DNA of 64,000 bases, taken from CAVTHW01 sp963734625. Lineage in GTDB: Bacteria; Acidobacteriota; Terriglobia; Bryobacterales; Bryobacteraceae. The position numbers were made by a program, and so were the translations under genes. The notes beneath the pieces are model-generated. The model saw only the letters and a list, made by a program, of their open reading frames with translations. It was not told where the DNA came from and did no database searches. Position 1 is the stretch's first letter. Each line of letters starts with the position of its first letter. The DNA is taken from positions 310,001 through 374,000 of the forward strand of contig CAVTHW010000016.1 of NCBI GenBank assembly GCA_963734625.1, in the 5' to 3' direction. Below are positions 1 through 9,410 of this stretch, piece after piece.

Positions 1-635
1 AGTCCCAAGCCGTAACATGCAGGCAGATAACACCCGTGCGAAAACTCGACGCCGGCAAACTCCGGAACATCGCAAGGTGCGATGTTGAATGCACAATGAT
101 GTTGCTGAAAGCTGGACTGTTTCCGGGTGTTCACCACAAGGATGCCGCGCCGCCGCAGGGAATCGAGCAGCGGGCGGGATTGCTCCCGGTACCCGTTCGT
201 CGAAAGCCGTATGTTGGTCCGGCGCGAAGAAGTTCTTTGATACTTCAGCAGGAGTGCGACTATATCGTTCAATTGTGGATGAAGCGTCGGTTCCCCTCCC
301 TCTAGGGCGATCTCTTTCCACAATCTGCGCTGCTCGACGCTCTCCTTTACGAAGTTCTCGATCTGGACGACGGACATGTGTTCGTTTGCCGGCGCTTGCC
401 GCTCACCACAGGACCGGTTGCAGTCCCTGCAATGCAGATCACACGAAGACGTGATATCAATGATGATCCTTCGATGCGATGGCCGATATGGGGGACCGGA
501 GCGTACGGCGTTGCCGACCTCCAGCCTCTCGACCAAGCGAATGGGATTGAGCGGAAAGTCTTCCCACCGCTCCGCAGTGCGGCCAGGCAGATGCTTCGCG
601 AGTTTCGCCCAGGTCGATTTCAATACGTGGTTCAT
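1..635 (-). CDS. Radical SAM protein (partial, 3' end cut by window edge)
   Basis: The minus strand is open from an ATG at 635 to base 1, giving about 211 codons of a longer gene. Near residue 57 it reads SSCDLHCRDCNRSC, a cysteine cluster of the CxxxCxxC kind that binds the SAM-coordinating 4Fe-4S cluster. About 40 residues later comes LEGGEPTLHP, the GGEPT motif that contacts SAM, followed by LSTNGY. These three elements in order are diagnostic of radical SAM enzymes. Further cysteines (HHCAFNIAPC, HGCYLPACYG) near the window edge could bind an auxiliary cluster. The ATG overlaps the TGA of the upstream glycosyltransferase (ATGA), so the two are probably translationally coupled and may act on the same glycan or surface product. 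The substrate cannot be told. Confidence 0.8.
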   Translation of the reverse strand, partial: MNHVLKSTWAKLAKHLPGRTAERWEDFPLNPIRLVERLEVGNAVRSGPPYRPSHRRIIIDITSSCDLHCRDCNRSCGERQAPANEHMSVVQIENFVKESVEQRRLWKEIALEGGEPTLHPQLNDIVALLLKYQRTSSRRTNIRLSTNGYREQSRPLLDSLRRRGILVVNTRKQSSFQQHHCAFNIAPCDVPEFAGVEFSHGCYLPACYGLG

Positions 636-1633
636 CGCCAATATTTCCAGCGATTGATCCAATAGGATGTCAGGGATTCCAGGGCCCACACGGGGTCGCG
701 GCGAAAGAAGGCCAGGAAGCGCCTGCGGCACGGATGGCTGTAAAACCCGATGAAATGCGGCAGGATGGACTTGTTCTTCAGGAACAGGGCCTTGCCCCTT
801 GCATCCAAGGTCCCGATCTTCCGGTCGATCTCCTCGTACAGCGCGCGCATAAACTCGCCGAGCGTCTTCTGATGCTGCTTCAGTGTCTGCTTTCCCAATG
901 TGCTGTCGCTATGATGCCGCCAATAGACGATACTGCTGCGGTCGAGAAAGAATTCAGATCGCATGCTCAGTTGGACCAGTATCCACCAGTCGACATAAAG
1001 AATATCCGGGGAGAGGTTCAGGGAGATATCCGCCAGCAGGGATCTTCTGGTCACGAAAGCAGAAAATGTGGCGACATTGTTCTTTCTCATCAGGTTTCCC
1101 AGGTTTCGGAATGAGACATGTCGCGGCACGAACAACCCCAGAATCCACTGCCGGAAGGCCATGTCGCAGCCATACCAGCCCTCGGATACGATTTTGTATG
1201 GTGAAAAAATCACCCCTATTTCCGGATGGCGGTCCAGCAGCGCCATTTTCCGCTCCAGGTACTTCCTGTCCCACCGGTCATCGGCTTCGAGAAAAGCGAT
1301 GTAATGGCCTTTGCAGGCAGCTATACCCAGGGCATAGCTGCGGGCGATGCCCAGATTCTGATGCTGCGGATGATGGTGAAAGCTTAGCCTGTCCGGGCTA
1401 CGGTCGACCAGCCTGCGGATGCTCTCAATGGAGTCATCGCGAGATCCGTCATCCACGAGGATAACTTCAAGATCCTCAAACGTCTGGCCTAGCACCGACT
1501 CGATCGCACCGGCAAGATAACGCCCCTGATTGTAATTCACCACAATAACGCTGACTTTGGGCGCCGCTAGCAGGCCGGGCCGGTTGCCGCATTGAGCATT
1601 GACCGTGGATGTTTGAATCTGGAAGTGCCTCAT
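632..1633 (-). CDS. Family 2 glycosyltransferase
   Basis: A 333-residue GT-A fold glycosyltransferase. The nucleotide-sugar binding start is clear at residues 27-70 (KVSVIVVNYNQGRYL, SVLGQTFEDLEVILVDDGS), and the metal-binding acidic motif follows as FLEADDRWD. The C-terminal third (residues 200-330) is rich in aromatic and basic residues and has no transmembrane run, so the enzyme is probably cytoplasmic or peripheral. An open frame extends 46 codons upstream, but that part overlaps the AraC gene and looks nothing like a GT2, so I chose the ATG at 1633. It is 13 bases past the AraC stop. It overlaps the radical SAM gene by ATGA. The sugar donor and acceptor are unknown. Confidence 0.85.
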   Translation of the reverse strand: MRHFQIQTSTVNAQCGNRPGLLAAPKVSVIVVNYNQGRYLAGAIESVLGQTFEDLEVILVDDGSRDDSIESIRRLVDRSPDRLSFHHHPQHQNLGIARSYALGIAACKGHYIAFLEADDRWDRKYLERKMALLDRHPEIGVIFSPYKIVSEGWYGCDMAFRQWILGLFVPRHVSFRNLGNLMRKNNVATFSAFVTRRSLLADISLNLSPDILYVDWWILVQLSMRSEFFLDRSSIVYWRHHSDSTLGKQTLKQHQKTLGEFMRALYEEIDRKIGTLDARGKALFLKNKSILPHFIGFYSHPCRRRFLAFFRRDPVWALESLTSYWINRWKYWR

Positions 1634-1646
1634 TTCCGGCGAGTTC

Positions 1647-2571
1647 TCAAACACGAAGGGTCCGAATATCCCGCATCGGTGGTTGGCCGAAGAGACGGCT
1701 GTATTCGCGGTTGAATTGGCTGGCGCTTTCGTATCCGACCTCAAAGGCCGCACTTGCGGCGTCCAGACCATCCATGAGCATGCGTCCCCGCGCTGCCTGC
1801 AACCGAAGCTGCTTCTGATACTGAAGAGGACTCATGGCGGTCAGCGCCCGGAAATGGTGGTGCAGCGTGGACACGCCCATGCCCGCGATTTCCGCGAGGT
1901 CTTCCACCCGCAGCGGCTTCGCGTAGTTCGCCCTGATCCAGGCGATCGCTCTTGCCGTGCGGTGGCTCTGGTCTCCTAGCGTTGCAATCGCTCGAAGGCG
2001 TGCCCCCTCCGCCCCCCGAAGGATCCGGTAGATGATCTCGCGTTCAATCAGGCCACTGAGAAAGGGAATGTCCTGCGGCGTGTCCAGCAGGTCCACGAGC
2101 CGGCAGCATGCACTGAGAAACTCCACGGTGGTCTCACCGGTGGCCATGGCGGGACTGTCAGACGGCGCCTCAGCAACCTGAATCTCCTCGCGGCTGAGAA
2201 GCTCCCGGACCACGGGCATTTCGAGTTTGAGCGACAAGGCCAGGCAGGGCGCCTCTTCACTGGCCTCGATCACCCGGCTGACGACCGGCAGATCGACCGA
2301 CGTCAGCAGGAATCGCGACGCATCGTAGATGAAAGTGGTTGCGGCCGAGGTCTACCCGCTTTCGCCCTTGGGCGATCACGGTCACGCTCGGCTCGTAGGT
2401 CATCGAGCACGGAGCGGTCGGGGCGGTCCGCCGGTGGAGCGTCAGCCCGGGAATATCCGTTGCCCGGTTCTCTGCGGAGCCCATGAACAAGGCAATCTTG
2501 CGAGCCAGCTCAGCCCGCAATTCACGTGCTCGATCTGGCAGCGGAGTGGCGTGTTCCCTGTGGTTTTTCAT
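1647..2571 (-). CDS. AraC-family transcriptional regulator (one frameshift)
   Basis: Two minus-strand frames join to one protein of about 307 residues. The N-terminal part (from 2571) holds the AraC_N effector domain with TYEPSVTVIAQGRKRVDLG. The frame then moves by one base near 2340, and the family sequence TTFIYDASRFLLTSVDLPVVSRV continues in the second frame. The C-terminal 100 residues are a clear double helix-turn-helix (VEDLAEIAGMGVSTLHHHF; then FEVGYESASQFNREYSRLFG). One extra base near 2340 explains the break, so sequencing error is likelier than decay. It is divergent from the aldo/keto reductase, a common arrangement in which this regulator controls the neighbouring oxidoreductases. 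Confidence 0.8.
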
Positions 2572-2732
2572 GGTAACGGTTTCGCTCTCCTCTACCCCAG
2601 GATAACTGCCGGCTCTGTGCGTGGATCAACAGTGCAAGAGAAATAGGCAATAAATCGGAAGGATCAGGATACCGCCTCCACGGCGCTCGACCCTAACCTG
2701 GAGATGAGAGAACCGGTTTCGAAGGAGAAGCA

Positions 2733-3732
2733 ATGCAGAAGCGCAAACTTGGAAAGAGCGGCCTGGAAGTTTCGGCTCTCGGGCTCGGCTGCATGGGAAT
2801 GAGCTTTGGCTACGGTCCGGCCAAAGACAAGCAGGAGATGATCCCGGTTATCCGGGCAGCCGTGGAACGCGGCGTCACGTTCTTCGATACCGCGGAAGTC
2901 TACGGCCCGTTCATCAATGAAGAACTCGTGGGTGAAGCCCTCGCTCCCTTCCGTGAGCAGGTGGTGATCGCCACCAAGTTCGGGTTCCACTTCGATCCGA
3001 ACACCGGCAAACAGGCCGGGCTGAACAGCCGGCCCGAGCACATCAAGGAGGTCGCCGACGCCTCGCTCAAGCGACTCAAGACCGATGTCATCGATCTGTT
3101 CTATCAGCACCGTGTTGACCCGAACGTGCCAATTGAAGACGTGGCGGGAGCGGTGAAGGACCTGATTCAGGAAGGCAAGGTCAAGCACTTCGGCCTTTCA
3201 GAAGCAGGCGTGCAGACTATCCGCCGCGCACACGCGGTTCAGCCCGTCACCGCCCTTCAGAGCGAGTACTCGCTGTGGTGGAGGGAGCCTGAGGCGGAGA
3301 TCCTTCCGGCTCTCGAGGAACTCGGAATCGGCTTTGTTCCGTTTCAGCCCTCTGGGCAAAGGGCTATCCTCACGGGCAAGATCGACGAAAATACGACGTT
3401 CGACAGCTACCGACTTCCGCAACACCGTGCCTCGTTTCACGCCCGGAGGCTCGTGAAGGCGAATCGAGCGCTAGTTGATCTGCTGGAGACAATCGCTGAG
3501 CGCAAGAAGGCGACACCGGCTCAGATCGCGCTCGCCTGGCTTCTCGCCCAGAAGCCCTGGATGGTTCCGATTCCAGGGACGACGAAACTGCCATCGCCTG
3601 GAGGAGAACATCGCGGCAGCCGCCATCGAACTCAGCGATGAAGATCTCCGCGAAATTGAGAGCGCCACATCCAAGATCACGGTGCAAGGAGCTCGCTACC
3701 CGGAGGCCGCGCAAAGGATGATCAACCGCTAA
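2733..3732 (+). CDS. Aldo/keto reductase (multiple single-base insertions)
   Basis: An NADPH-dependent aldo/keto reductase of the YajO/perakine-reductase type, about 330 residues after repair. Intact parts show RKLGKSGLEVSALGLGCMGM, the catalytic Asp/Tyr region FFDTAEVYGPFINEELVGEAL, the catalytic Lys in IATKFGF and His in YQHRVDPN. Against the family consensus I count seven single-base insertions: three between 3340 and 3375 (net in frame), three between 3408 and 3455 (net in frame) and one near 3592. After the last one the end reads HRLEENIAAAAIELS...MINR in another frame. All lesions are insertions and each is repairable, which points to consensus error. The Shine-Dalgarno site GAAGGAGAAGCA precedes the ATG. 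Likely co-transcribed with the alcohol dehydrogenase 68 bases downstream. Confidence 0.75.
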
Positions 3733-3800
3733 GGGCAATCGAGGAGCAACATGCGTGCCGGCATTTTCGGTTCGGGAGAATCCAACAGGAGCATAGACCC

Positions 3801-4859
3801 ATGTACAACACGAAGGCTTACGCCGCTGCCAGTGCGACCTCGCCGCTTGCGGGCACGACAATCGCGCGTCGCGATCCAACCGAACACGACGTGCAGATCG
3901 AAATCCTCTTCTGCGGCATCTGCCACTCCGATCTCCATTCGGTCCGCAACGAGTGGAGCGAGTTCATGCCCACTGTCTACCCGATTGTCCCGGCCATGAG
4001 ATCGTCGGGCGTGTCACCAAGGTCGGCTCGGCAGTTACCAAGTACAAGCCGGGCGACCTCGCCGCGGTCGGCTGCCTGGTCGACTCTGACCGCACCTGCC
4101 CCCAGTGCAAAGCGGGGCTTGAGCAGTTCTGCCCGAACCTGACGCTCACCTTCAACTCCCCGGACAAGCATCTCGGAGGCGTGACCTACGGTGGCTACTC
4201 CGATAGCATCGTCGTCGATGAACGCTTCGTGCTGCGCGTCCCCTCCAACCTGGATCTCGCCGGAGCCGCACCGCTCCTCTGCGCCGGCATCACAACATAC
4301 TCGCCCATGCGCCACTGGGGCGTCACCAAGGGCAAGAAGGTTGGCGTGGTCGGTCTCGGCGGGCTGGGTCACATGGGCGTGAAGTTCGCACATGCGCTCG
4401 GAGCCCACGTCGTCGTCTTCACCACCTCGCCCAACAAGAAGGAGGACGCACTCCGCCTCGGCGCCGACGAAGTCGTCGTTTCCCGCAATGCCGACGAGAT
4501 GCAGAAGCACGCGGGCAGCTTCGACTTCATCCTCGACGCCGTCTCCGCCGAGCACGACATCAACGCCTATCTCAACCTGCTTGGCGTCGACGGCAACCTC
4601 ACCCTTGTCGGCGCGCCTGCGAAGCCTCTCGCCGTCGCCGCCTTCAGCCTCATCGTTCGGACGCCGCAGCCTCTCCGGCTCGCTCATCGGCGGCATCGCC
4701 GAGACCCAGGAGATGCTCGACTTTTGCGGCGCGCATAACATCACCGCCGATGTCGAAGTGATCCCTATCCAGAAGGTCAACGAAGCTTACGAGAGACTGC
4801 TCAAGTCCGATGTGAAGTACCGCTTCTCCATCGATATGGCTTCTCTCAAATCTGAGTAA
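3801..4859 (+). CDS. Zinc-dependent NAD(P) alcohol dehydrogenase, YahK/cinnamyl-alcohol type (two frameshifts)
   Basis: A medium-chain dehydrogenase of about 352 residues after repair. Zinc ligands are visible: CGICHSDLHSV (catalytic Cys), GHEIVGRVTKVGS (catalytic His-Glu), and the structural-zinc cysteines CxxCKAGLEQFC. The cofactor site is VGVVGLGGLGHMGVKFA. The frame changes near 3992, where one G appears lost from CCGGGCC, and near 4655, where one G appears gained before TTCGGACGCCGC. The C-terminus then reads GSLIGGIAETQEMLDFC...YRFSIDMASLKSE. It reduces aldehydes or oxidises alcohols and is probably paired with the upstream aldo/keto reductase as a small carbonyl-detoxification unit under the AraC regulator. 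The physiological substrate is unknown. Confidence 0.78.
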
Positions 4860-4879
4860 AAGAAGGATATCTATTTCAC

Positions 4880-6133
4880 ATGTCTAAACTGAGCCGAATT
4901 TTCTCTATTCTCTTCTTCTTGTGCATCCCCGCGCTGGCGGCCGATTGGGCCACATGGCTAGGGCCCAACCGCGATGGGAAAACAACTGAAACGGGTCTGC
5001 TGACGTCATGGCCGGTAGGCGGACCCAAGGCCGTATGGAAGGCGACGGGACTCGGCGAAGGCTACTCTTCCATGGCTGTGGTGGGCAATCGTATTTATAC
5101 CCAGGGTCAGGAGGGTGACCAGCAGTTCGTCCTGGCTCTGGATGTGGCTAGCGGGAAACAGGTCTGGAAGACGCCGACCGGCAAGGCTTTTGGCAGCGAC
5201 CAGGGCGGCGGCCCGCGCGGCATGCCGACGGTGGACGGCAACCGGCTGTACGCGCTCGCCAGTGATGGAACGTTTGTCTGTCTCAACACGGAAACAGGCA
5301 GGCGTGTGTGGGGATTCAACTACATCGAAAAGTTCGGTTCTACCATACCCAAGTGGGGTTTCAGTGAGTCCGCGCTGGTTGACGGCGACCGCGTGATTAT
5401 TAATCCGGGCGGAAAAGGAGCTGGAATTGTCGCTCTCAACAAGACCACCGGGGCTGTCGTCTGGCAGTCACAGGACGACCTGGCCAACTATTCCTCGGTT
5501 CTGCCCTTGGATTTCGGCGGCCTCCACATCTATACGGTACTGATGGCGTCGGCCGCCATTGGAGTGGACGCCAAGGACGGCTCCCTGCTCTGGCGCTACG
5601 AAAAGGCGGCCAACCGGTCCCGCATCAACATTCCCACGCCGGTGTATGCGGACGGACACGTGTTTTACTCGAGCGACTACGATAACGGCTGCGCGTTGCT
5701 GAAACTCACGGCCGAAGGCGGCAAGGTCACGGCTACGGAAGTGTACTTCAGCCGCGACATGCAGAACCACTACACCACCTCGATCAAGGTAGGTGATTAC
5801 CTGTACGGCTTCAGCGGCAACCAACCGGGCATTCTCGTTGCCATGGAGTTCAAGACCGGCAAGGTGGCATGGAAGGACCGCAGCGTGGATAAGGGCAACT
5901 GCATCTTCGCTGAGAACCTGCTGTACTGCCAGGGCGAAAGCGGCAAGATCGGACTGATCGATCCGTCACCGGCGGGATACAAGGAAATCTCCCGGTTTGC
6001 GTTCCAGTCGGCACAGGAGGGCGGCCCATTCTGGGCGCCAAGCGGGCATATGTGGACGGTGCCGGTGATTGCCAACGGCAGGCTCTATCTTCGCGACCAG
6101 GACAATCTCTACGCTTACGACATCAAGCGTTGA
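4880..6133 (+). CDS. PQQ-like beta-propeller repeat protein, secreted
   Basis: A 417-residue protein with a Sec signal peptide (hydrophobic SILFFLCIPALA, predicted cleavage after ALA). The mature part starts DWATWLGPNRDGKTTETGLL, then has repeated blades with the pattern LDxxSGKxxWK / LNxxTGRRVWG / LNKTTGAVVWQ / VDAKDGSLLWRYE / MEFKTGKVAWKDRS, each blade ending in the tryptophan-docking motif of PQQ and BamB-type propellers. No cytochrome motif or catalytic calcium/PQQ residues are obvious, so it is probably a binding or scaffold propeller rather than a quinoprotein dehydrogenase. Such proteins are abundant in Acidobacteria and Planctomycetes. Its function and any link to the downstream iron-sulfur proteins are unproven. 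Confidence 0.8.
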   Translation: MSKLSRIFSILFFLCIPALAADWATWLGPNRDGKTTETGLLTSWPVGGPKAVWKATGLGEGYSSMAVVGNRIYTQGQEGDQQFVLALDVASGKQVWKTPTGKAFGSDQGGGPRGMPTVDGNRLYALASDGTFVCLNTETGRRVWGFNYIEKFGSTIPKWGFSESALVDGDRVIINPGGKGAGIVALNKTTGAVVWQSQDDLANYSSVLPLDFGGLHIYTVLMASAAIGVDAKDGSLLWRYEKAANRSRINIPTPVYADGHVFYSSDYDNGCALLKLTAEGGKVTATEVYFSRDMQNHYTTSIKVGDYLYGFSGNQPGILVAMEFKTGKVAWKDRSVDKGNCIFAENLLYCQGESGKIGLIDPSPAGYKEISRFAFQSAQEGGPFWAPSGHMWTVPVIANGRLYLRDQDNLYAYDIKR

Positions 6134-6290
6134 ACCGGATTTGCGGCATCACGGACGTACTGCGTCTGTTCCGCCTTGAAGGCGTGGCCGTTTCCACCCT
6201 ATGCGACGAGCTGAGCGTTAAGCCGGCCGTCTTCCACCGCTGGCAGAAGGAGTTCTTCGGGAACGGTGTGGCGGCGAGCAACACCGTAAA
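6133..6290 (+). pseudogene. Remnant of an IS3-type transposase OrfA (helix-turn-helix part only)
   Basis: Directly after the propeller stop codon, one frame reads VLRLFRLEGVAVSTLCDEL then SVKPAVFHRWQKEFFGNG. This matches the HTH_Tnp_1 segment of IS3-family OrfA proteins (pattern SDLCDE...P..FYRWQKEFFENGAAAFE). There is no start, no OrfB and no catalytic DDE domain. The similarity fades after about 6290. The frame happens to stay open into the downstream QueG-like gene, which could lead to a falsely long start for that gene. I read it as an insertion-sequence scar. Confidence 0.6.
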
Positions 6291-6462
6291 GGTGCACCCG
6301 CGTACGGGACGCGAAGATGCACGACTGCCGGACAAGCGGCAATCTCCGAGGTTCAATCCACCGCCCGTGTATGGGCTATTTCGGCTTGCGCCTTTTTCTG
6401 CCAATCCGGTAACGCGGCCACCCTTGTCGTTCGTCCACAACAAAGATGGAGTTTTCTCCATT

Positions 6463-7554
6463 ATGCGCAGAAAGGAAACCCGTAAATTGAAAGACCCCGA
6501 TGCTGGAATCACACCCGAGTGCAGCGTTCCATCCCGGCTAACCCGCCGAGAGACGCTGAAGCGGACTTTATTGGCGGGTTTAATCCTTCCCCGAGCATTT
6601 GGTCAACGCGGGCGGGGCGGGCGAGGTGGTCGCCGCTATGTGGATCCGTCCCAGATTCCCGTCTACCGGTACAAGACACTGCCGGTAAGCAGATTTCGGG
6701 AACTCCAGGCGGAATACGACAAATCGCTCGCGAGCCCGCTTTACAGCCGAGCGAAGGCTTTTCGCGACCAGGTGGCGAAGTTGAGCTTCAAGATCCCAGC
6801 GGATTTTCCGACTGCGAAGTCGGCCATTGTCGTGGCGGCATTCACGAAATCGATGTATGTGAGGTTCACCTTGGACGGGGCGCAGTTTCGGCTCCTCGTC
6901 CCGCCCCAGTACTACGCGGATGACATGAACGCGGCGAAGCTCCGTGGCATCGTGCAGAAGGAAGTCATCAAGAACACGAACAACCGGATCGTCGACATTT
7001 CCGAAAGCGCGCCTCTGAAGCTTCTGGCGGCCCGCAGCGGCCTCGGCCTCTATGGCAAGAACAACTTGATTTTTGTCGATGGCATGGGAAGCTATAACCT
7101 GCTCTATGCGTTTCTGACCGATTATGCGTTCGCTGAAGATAACTGGACGCAACTGAGAATCTTGGAACGTTGCCGGCGCTGCGACCGCTGCGACCGGAGT
7201 TGCCCCACGGCATGTTTTTTGCAGAATGCTCTCCCCATCAACATTGACAGGTGCGTCACGCTCTATAACGAGATACCGGGGGCGTTTCCGAATTGGATGA
7301 TGCGCAGCAGCCACACCGCGTTGATGGGTTGCTTACGCTGTCAGGACTCCTGCCCCGAAGATGGCGGGTATGCCGAAATCTCGGAGATGCTGGAAGACGT
7401 CTCCGAGGATGAAACCAGGAAGATTTTGAAAGGGGTGGCCGATGATGCGCTGGTTAAATCGCTGCAGCGCAAGCTCAGACAGTTTCCGGCTACCGCGTCA
7501 AAAGAGGTACTTCCGATTCTGACCAGGAACCTGTCCGTTCTGACGCGATCGTAG
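6463..7554 (+). CDS. Tat-exported QueG-like / corrinoid-type double 4Fe-4S reductase
   Basis: 363 residues from the ATG at 6463. A twin-arginine leader (TRRETLKRTLLAGLILPRAFG, shown here to its end) is followed by a Gly/Arg-rich stretch (QRGRGGRGGRR). The body resembles epoxyqueuosine reductase QueG and the reductive-dehalogenase superfamily: SAPLKLLAARSGLGLYGKN, then cluster 1 CRRCDRCDRSCPTAC and cluster 2 CLRCQDSCPED. QueG is cytoplasmic; the Tat leader here indicates work outside the cytoplasm, fed by the NapH/NapG-like protein encoded next. The substrate is unknown, and cobalamin binding is suggested only by family. The start is uncertain: a hairpin ATGGAG-TTTT-CTCCAT sits just upstream, and the open frame extends into a transposase remnant. 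A reductive dehalogenase function is possible but not shown. Confidence 0.72.
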   Translation: MRRKETRKLKDPDAGITPECSVPSRLTRRETLKRTLLAGLILPRAFGQRGRGGRGGRRYVDPSQIPVYRYKTLPVSRFRELQAEYDKSLASPLYSRAKAFRDQVAKLSFKIPADFPTAKSAIVVAAFTKSMYVRFTLDGAQFRLLVPPQYYADDMNAAKLRGIVQKEVIKNTNNRIVDISESAPLKLLAARSGLGLYGKNNLIFVDGMGSYNLLYAFLTDYAFAEDNWTQLRILERCRRCDRCDRSCPTACFLQNALPINIDRCVTLYNEIPGAFPNWMMRSSHTALMGCLRCQDSCPEDGGYAEISEMLEDVSEDETRKILKGVADDALVKSLQRKLRQFPATASKEVLPILTRNLSVLTRS

Positions 7555-7555
7555 A

Positions 7556-9157
7556 GTGAACCAGACCGTGCTCGGAGCTGCGGGATCAGAGACCACCAAG
7601 TCATCCCATTCAATGGGCCGGATACGATTCGTCCGGATCGTTTGCCAGGTTTCGTTTTTTGCCCTGTTCCTCGTGGGGCTGCTCGGGACGCGTTCCTCGG
7701 GAAAAGAAACGATCGGAGCGGTGGAGCGATTCTTCCACTTCGATCCGCTGCTTGGCGTGACAACCATCGTGGCTTCCCGGACCTTTCAAGCGGCCTTTGG
7801 GTTTGCCCTCGTCACCATCGTGGTTACGGCTCTGTTCGGCCGCTACGTGTGTGGCTGGGTGTGTCCGCTGGGGTCTTTGCTCCACTTCTTCTCCTTTCTG
7901 TTCGCGAAATTGAGGTGGGTCAAACCCAGGATTGAAGCAGCCGGGCACCTCCGCTGGAAGTACCTGATCCTGCTCTTCGTCCTTGTGGCGAGCGTCTTCA
8001 CGCTCGATTTTGCCGGATTTCTCGATCCGCTCTCTTTGCTCTACCGCTCATTCTCCACTGCGGTCCTTCCCGTGGCCTCCAACTCGGCAGGCGCCGTAGC
8101 GACTCTCCTCCGCAGCACGGGCGCGCCGTTTCCCGGCGAGCGCTGGACGGACTTCTTCCAAAGTCTGATGATCCAAACCATGTTCCGCCAGGGAGTGGTC
8201 ATCGGGCTGGTCTTTCTCGGAGTCATCCTTCTCAATCTCGTGCGGCCGCGGTTCTGGTGCAGATACATATGTCCGGCCGGGGCCCTGCTTGGCGTTCTTG
8301 CCCGTTGGCATCCCGTCAAACTGAAGATCGCCGATAAATGTAACGGCTGCCAGCTCTGTTCTCTCCGCTGCCCGTCGCAGGCAAGCCCCTATCCTGACGA
8401 TAAATGGAAGAAGGCCGAATGTTTCCATTGCTACAACTGCGCCTCCGATTGTTCGCAGGACGCGATCCGTTTTCCGCTGGCGGCGCAGACGAAGAAGTCT
8501 CCTGGGATAGACCTGTCGCGCCGCGAGATTGTCCTCGCTTCCACTCTCGGGATCGTTGCCGCTCCTTTGCTGAGCGTTTCCGGCTCGGAGCGCCCGTCGG
8601 AGAAGCTGATCCGGCCTCCCGGCGCACTCATGGAGTCTCAATTCCTGTCAAAGTGCATCCGGTGCGGCGAATGCATGAAGGTATGTCCGACCAACGGACT
8701 CCAATACGCATTCGACGAAGGGAGCATGCTGGCGCTCTGGACCCCGGTGCTGGTGCCCCGTATCGGATCTTGCGAATACTACTGCTCGCTCTGTGGCCAG
8801 GTCTGTCCGTCCGCAGCCATCCGGGAACTGACCGTGAAGGAGAAGCAGAAAATCAGGATCGGCGCAGCCTGGATTCGGAAGGACCGCTGTCTGACGTTTT
8901 CGATTGGCGAGCCGTGCCGCGTCTGCGAGCAGAAATGCCCGACTTCTCCCAAGGCGATCGTGATGGTGGATAGTGAGTTCTCCGCGCCGGAAGGGAAGAT
9001 CCAGATTCAGGTGCCGATCGTGGATCCATCGTTGTGCATCGGGTGCGGCATCTGCGAAAACAGGTGTCCGGTGGAGGATGAACCCGGGATCTACTGCACG
9101 AGCTACGGCGAGTCCCGCTCGGAAAAGGACTTGAACATACCGCAGTACGGCAAGTAG
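7556..9157 (+). CDS. NapH-NapG-like fused membrane polyferredoxin
   Basis: 533 residues. The N-terminal half (20-260) has about five membrane helices with the NapH/NosR signature CGWVCPLGSLLHFF and a second CRYICPAGALLGVLAR, then two ferredoxin clusters (CNGCQLCSLRCP, CFHCYNCASDC). Near residue 320 comes SRREIVLASTLGIVAAPLLS, a twin-arginine-like hydrophobic segment, followed by a NapG-like domain with four more clusters (CIRCGECMKVCP, CSLCGQVCP, CRVCEQKCP, CIGCGICENRCP). This equals NapH joined to NapG. In known systems NapGH takes electrons from quinol to a periplasmic reductase, so the likely client is the QueG-like protein just upstream. Start GTG 7556 lies one base after its stop; an internal ATG at 7613 is an alternative. 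Confidence 0.8.
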   Translation: MNQTVLGAAGSETTKSSHSMGRIRFVRIVCQVSFFALFLVGLLGTRSSGKETIGAVERFFHFDPLLGVTTIVASRTFQAAFGFALVTIVVTALFGRYVCGWVCPLGSLLHFFSFLFAKLRWVKPRIEAAGHLRWKYLILLFVLVASVFTLDFAGFLDPLSLLYRSFSTAVLPVASNSAGAVATLLRSTGAPFPGERWTDFFQSLMIQTMFRQGVVIGLVFLGVILLNLVRPRFWCRYICPAGALLGVLARWHPVKLKIADKCNGCQLCSLRCPSQASPYPDDKWKKAECFHCYNCASDCSQDAIRFPLAAQTKKSPGIDLSRREIVLASTLGIVAAPLLSVSGSERPSEKLIRPPGALMESQFLSKCIRCGECMKVCPTNGLQYAFDEGSMLALWTPVLVPRIGSCEYYCSLCGQVCPSAAIRELTVKEKQKIRIGAAWIRKDRCLTFSIGEPCRVCEQKCPTSPKAIVMVDSEFSAPEGKIQIQVPIVDPSLCIGCGICENRCPVEDEPGIYCTSYGESRSEKDLNIPQYGK

Positions 9158-9239
9158 CAGGACGCCTCAAAACCGGCCACCGGAACTGACTCAGGACATT
9201 GACCACGACGGTGGGTTTACCCCGTAGTGTCCAAAATGC

Positions 9240-9269
9240 TTGACACGCGCCGTCAGGCTGGTACAGAAT
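9240..9269 (+). promoter_or_regulatory. Possible sigma-70 promoter ahead of the esterase operon
   Basis: TTGACA at 9240-9245 followed, after 16 bases, by TACAGA (9262-9267) or, after 18 bases, by CAGAAT. The -35 is perfect but the -10 is weak. It lies about 145 bases ahead of the esterase ATG. The rest of the 9158-9410 gap shows no gene or terminator. Confidence 0.3.
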
Positions 9270-9410
9270 ACCGGTCAGGTCGCTTTCTGCTGCGGCTTTG
9301 CAAGCGCGTGCATCAGTAGCCTGCGGCGCTTCTGACAGCCGGCGTCGATCTGGCGCGGGAGCCTCGTGGAAGGGGCAGCCGTAGTGGTGTTAAGTACTGA
9401 AGGAGGATCT

